Assembly (NCBI GenBank): GCA_902470895.1
Contig: CABRID010000098.1
Coordinates: 1 to 7,404 of the forward strand
Direction of reading: 5' to 3'
DNA length: 7,404 nucleotides
DNA from: an uncultured Collinsella sp.
GTDB lineage: Bacteria; Actinomycetota; Coriobacteriia; Coriobacteriales; Coriobacteriaceae
Shown here piece by piece: positions 6,667 through 7,404 of this stretch (positions are counted from its first letter, which is position 1; each line of letters begins with the position of its first letter). The translations under genes were made by a program, and so were the position numbers. Under the pieces are notes generated by a model. The model worked only from the letters and a program-made list of their open reading frames with translations. It had not been told where the DNA came from and searched no databases.

Positions 6667-7206
6667 CTATGCTCCTAGCGTATCTTGCGAAGCATCGCCC
6701 AGGTGCTCCGTCAATGCTGAATTCTGCAGCTGCTCAAGCTCATCTAAAACAGAGCGAGCCTCTTTAAATGTCTGCGCTACGCGTTCCTTGGTGCTCACCT
6801 TTTCTTCCTTAGGCTTAGGTCGAGCATCTTCGGTAATCGCGATGGCATTCGCAACGGCTAAGTCTCCTGTAAGCGTAATGGAAAGAGCGACCTCAACAAC
6901 ACCCAGCTCTTGAGCGATCTCGAGTGCACGGCCCGAAAGCAGCGCCTTCGGTTTGCCGAGTTTATCACGCGTAACCGAAACATCCTTGCGACCAACGCCT
7001 TGACTAAAACCCGTGCCGAGAGCTTTAAGTACCGCCTCGCGCGAAGCAAAGCGGCTGGCATAGTGAGCAGCGGGACGCGATGATGCATCACAATACGCAC
7101 GCTCTTCTTCGGTAAACACACGCCGAGCAAACGACGGCGTCTTTTCAAGAATTGATTTCATACGGGAAATCTCGACGATATCAACGCCGATACCAGCTTC
7201 AGCCAT
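6667..7206 (-). CDS. acpS: Holo-ACP synthase (AcpS) with C-terminal extension
   Basis: Transfers 4'-phosphopantetheine from CoA to the serine of apo-acyl carrier protein. GIGVDIVEISR (5-15, magnesium ligand Asp9) and RFASREAVLKALGTG (52-66, Glu57, Lys61) are the two AcpS signature blocks, followed by KLGKPKALLSG (82-92). The Lys usual before Glu57 is Arg here. The last conserved strand reads LSITLTGDLAVANAIA and lacks the common SH(E/D) motif, but E. coli AcpS also lacks it. The family usually ends near 120-135 aa. This protein runs to 179, with a charged tail from about 130 to 179 (KPKEEKVSTKERV, then a predicted helix rich in Glu and Leu) whose role is unknown. I chose ATG 7206 because GGAGGTGA (7209-7216) sits just upstream. 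The in-frame ATG at 7218 is created by that site. First gene of the operon. Confidence 0.94.
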   Translation of the reverse strand: MAEAGIGVDIVEISRMKSILEKTPSFARRVFTEEERAYCDASSRPAAHYASRFASREAVLKALGTGFSQGVGRKDVSVTRDKLGKPKALLSGRALEIAQELGVVEVALSITLTGDLAVANAIAITEDARPKPKEEKVSTKERVAQTFKEARSVLDELEQLQNSALTEHLGDASQDTLGA

Positions 7207-7208
7207 GT

Positions 7209-7216
7209 TCACCTCC
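7209..7216 (-). promoter_or_regulatory. Shine-Dalgarno that fixes the acpS start
   Basis: GGAGGTGA on the minus strand matches the anti-Shine-Dalgarno over eight bases. Counted from GGAGG it is 5 nt from ATG 7206. The overlapping upstream ATG at 7218 shares its G with this site and has no Shine-Dalgarno of its own, so the longer 183-aa reading (starting MEVNM) is unlikely. Confidence 0.85.
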
Positions 7217-7235
7217 ATATCGCACAGACTAAGTT

Positions 7236-7265
7236 ATTGTAGCCCGTTCGCAGAAGATGCGACAA
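7236..7265 (-). promoter_or_regulatory. Proximal sigma-A-type promoter candidate for the operon
   Basis: On the minus strand a -35-like TTGTCG (7265-7260, four of six consensus bases) is followed after 18 bp by a -10-like TACAAT (7241-7236, five of six). Transcription would start near 7229, giving a leader of about 23 nt that contains the acpS Shine-Dalgarno. This is motif inspection only. Confidence 0.5.
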
Positions 7266-7271
7266 ACGAGG

Positions 7272-7301
7272 GTTATAAAACACAGCTACTATGTGAGACA
7301 A
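7272..7301 (-). promoter_or_regulatory. Distal sigma-A-type promoter candidate
   Basis: A second pair on the minus strand: TTGTCT (7301-7296) and TATAAC (7277-7272), again with an 18-bp spacer, 36 bp upstream of the proximal pair. It begins 14 bp downstream of the terminator T-tract, so transcription started here would be independent of the upstream gene. A CACA-N7-TGTG half-palindrome (7281-7295) fills most of the spacer and could be an operator, but four-base arms are weak evidence. Confidence 0.35.
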
Positions 7302-7315
7302 AAGCCCGTAAACGC

Positions 7316-7343
7316 AAAAAAGGGGAGGCCGCGAGGCCTCCCC
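7316..7343 (-). terminator. Intrinsic terminator of the upstream (off-window) unit
   Basis: On the minus strand GGGGAGGCC (7343-7335) and GGCCTCCCC (7330-7322) form a perfect 9-bp GC-rich stem with a TCGC loop, immediately followed by six T residues (7321-7316). This is a classical rho-independent terminator. It separates the acpS operon from whatever is transcribed from the right. In the 61 nt to its right only one minus-strand frame closes before the stem (TGA at 7383-7385, ending GRPGRR), too little to identify a gene. There is no T-tract for + strand termination. Confidence 0.9.
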
Positions 7344-7404
7344 CTTCCAAGTTCAAGCGTACGGCTCGGTGCCGTCCACCGGTCAGCGGCGCCCTGGCCT
7401 CCCA

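Noticed and set aside
6845..6895. AcpS possibly inactive because the SH(E/D) motif of the last strand is missing
   Set aside because: E. coli AcpS also lacks that exact motif, and the magnesium-binding Asp9, Glu57 and the Lys61 region are present, so activity is the better assumption.
7344..7404. An RNA gene or identifiable coding end at the right edge
   Set aside because: Compared by eye with SRP RNA, tmRNA, RNase P RNA and 5S rRNA ends, with no match. The only closed frame is six codons long. It cannot be assigned from 61 nt.
1..7404. CRISPR arrays, tRNA genes, insertion sequences or riboswitches
   Set aside because: No regularly spaced direct repeats, no cloverleaf with a T-loop GTTCRA motif, and no transposase. 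The acpS leader of about 23 nt is too short for a riboswitch.

Overview
The window is almost wholly one minus-strand operon of housekeeping genes. It has an upstream transcription boundary on the right (about 7207-7404) and a gene-free, strongly structured region on the left (1-382). Coding sequence is moderately GC-rich, Shine-Dalgarno sites are strong, and no gene implies an outer membrane. The gene set (acpS, bifunctional nnr, alr, family 4 uracil-DNA glycosylase, tsaE, then a TsaB-RimI-TsaD fusion) suggests a Gram-positive actinobacterium. Class Coriobacteriia (Collinsella/Olsenella-like) is my best guess, from recognition of the gene content and not from a search.

Layout, in the direction of transcription (right to left): a minus-strand intrinsic terminator (7316-7343) closes an upstream unit lying off the window. 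Two sigma-A-type promoter candidates (7272-7301 and 7236-7265) follow, then a near-perfect Shine-Dalgarno. The six genes are acpS (7206-6667), nnr (6666-5050), alr (5047-3902), udg (3893-3273), tsaE (3260-2754) and tsaB-rimI-tsaD (2767-383). Junctions are 0, 2, 8 and 12 nt, then a 14-nt overlap, so co-transcription and translational coupling are very likely.

Functionally the operon covers carrier-protein activation (AcpS), repair of hydrated NAD(P)H (NnrE-NnrD), D-alanine supply for peptidoglycan (Alr), removal of uracil from DNA (Udg), and t6A37 modification of ANN-decoding tRNAs (TsaE plus the TsaB and TsaD parts of the fusion). The RimI part of the fusion is predicted to acetylate ribosomal protein S18. 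TsaC, which makes the threonylcarbamoyl-adenylate substrate, is not in the window.

The most unusual part is the region beyond the 3' end of the operon. Two copies of a 55-nt element lie at 1-55 (+) and 266-320 (-), in inverted orientation. They differ at eight positions, and all eight fall into four base pairs of one 8-bp stem, each fully compensated. The minus-strand copy also sits inside a perfect 33-bp inverted repeat (236-268 / 338-370). This looks like a structured 3'-end or repeat element under selection for base pairing. I do not recognise it as a named family.
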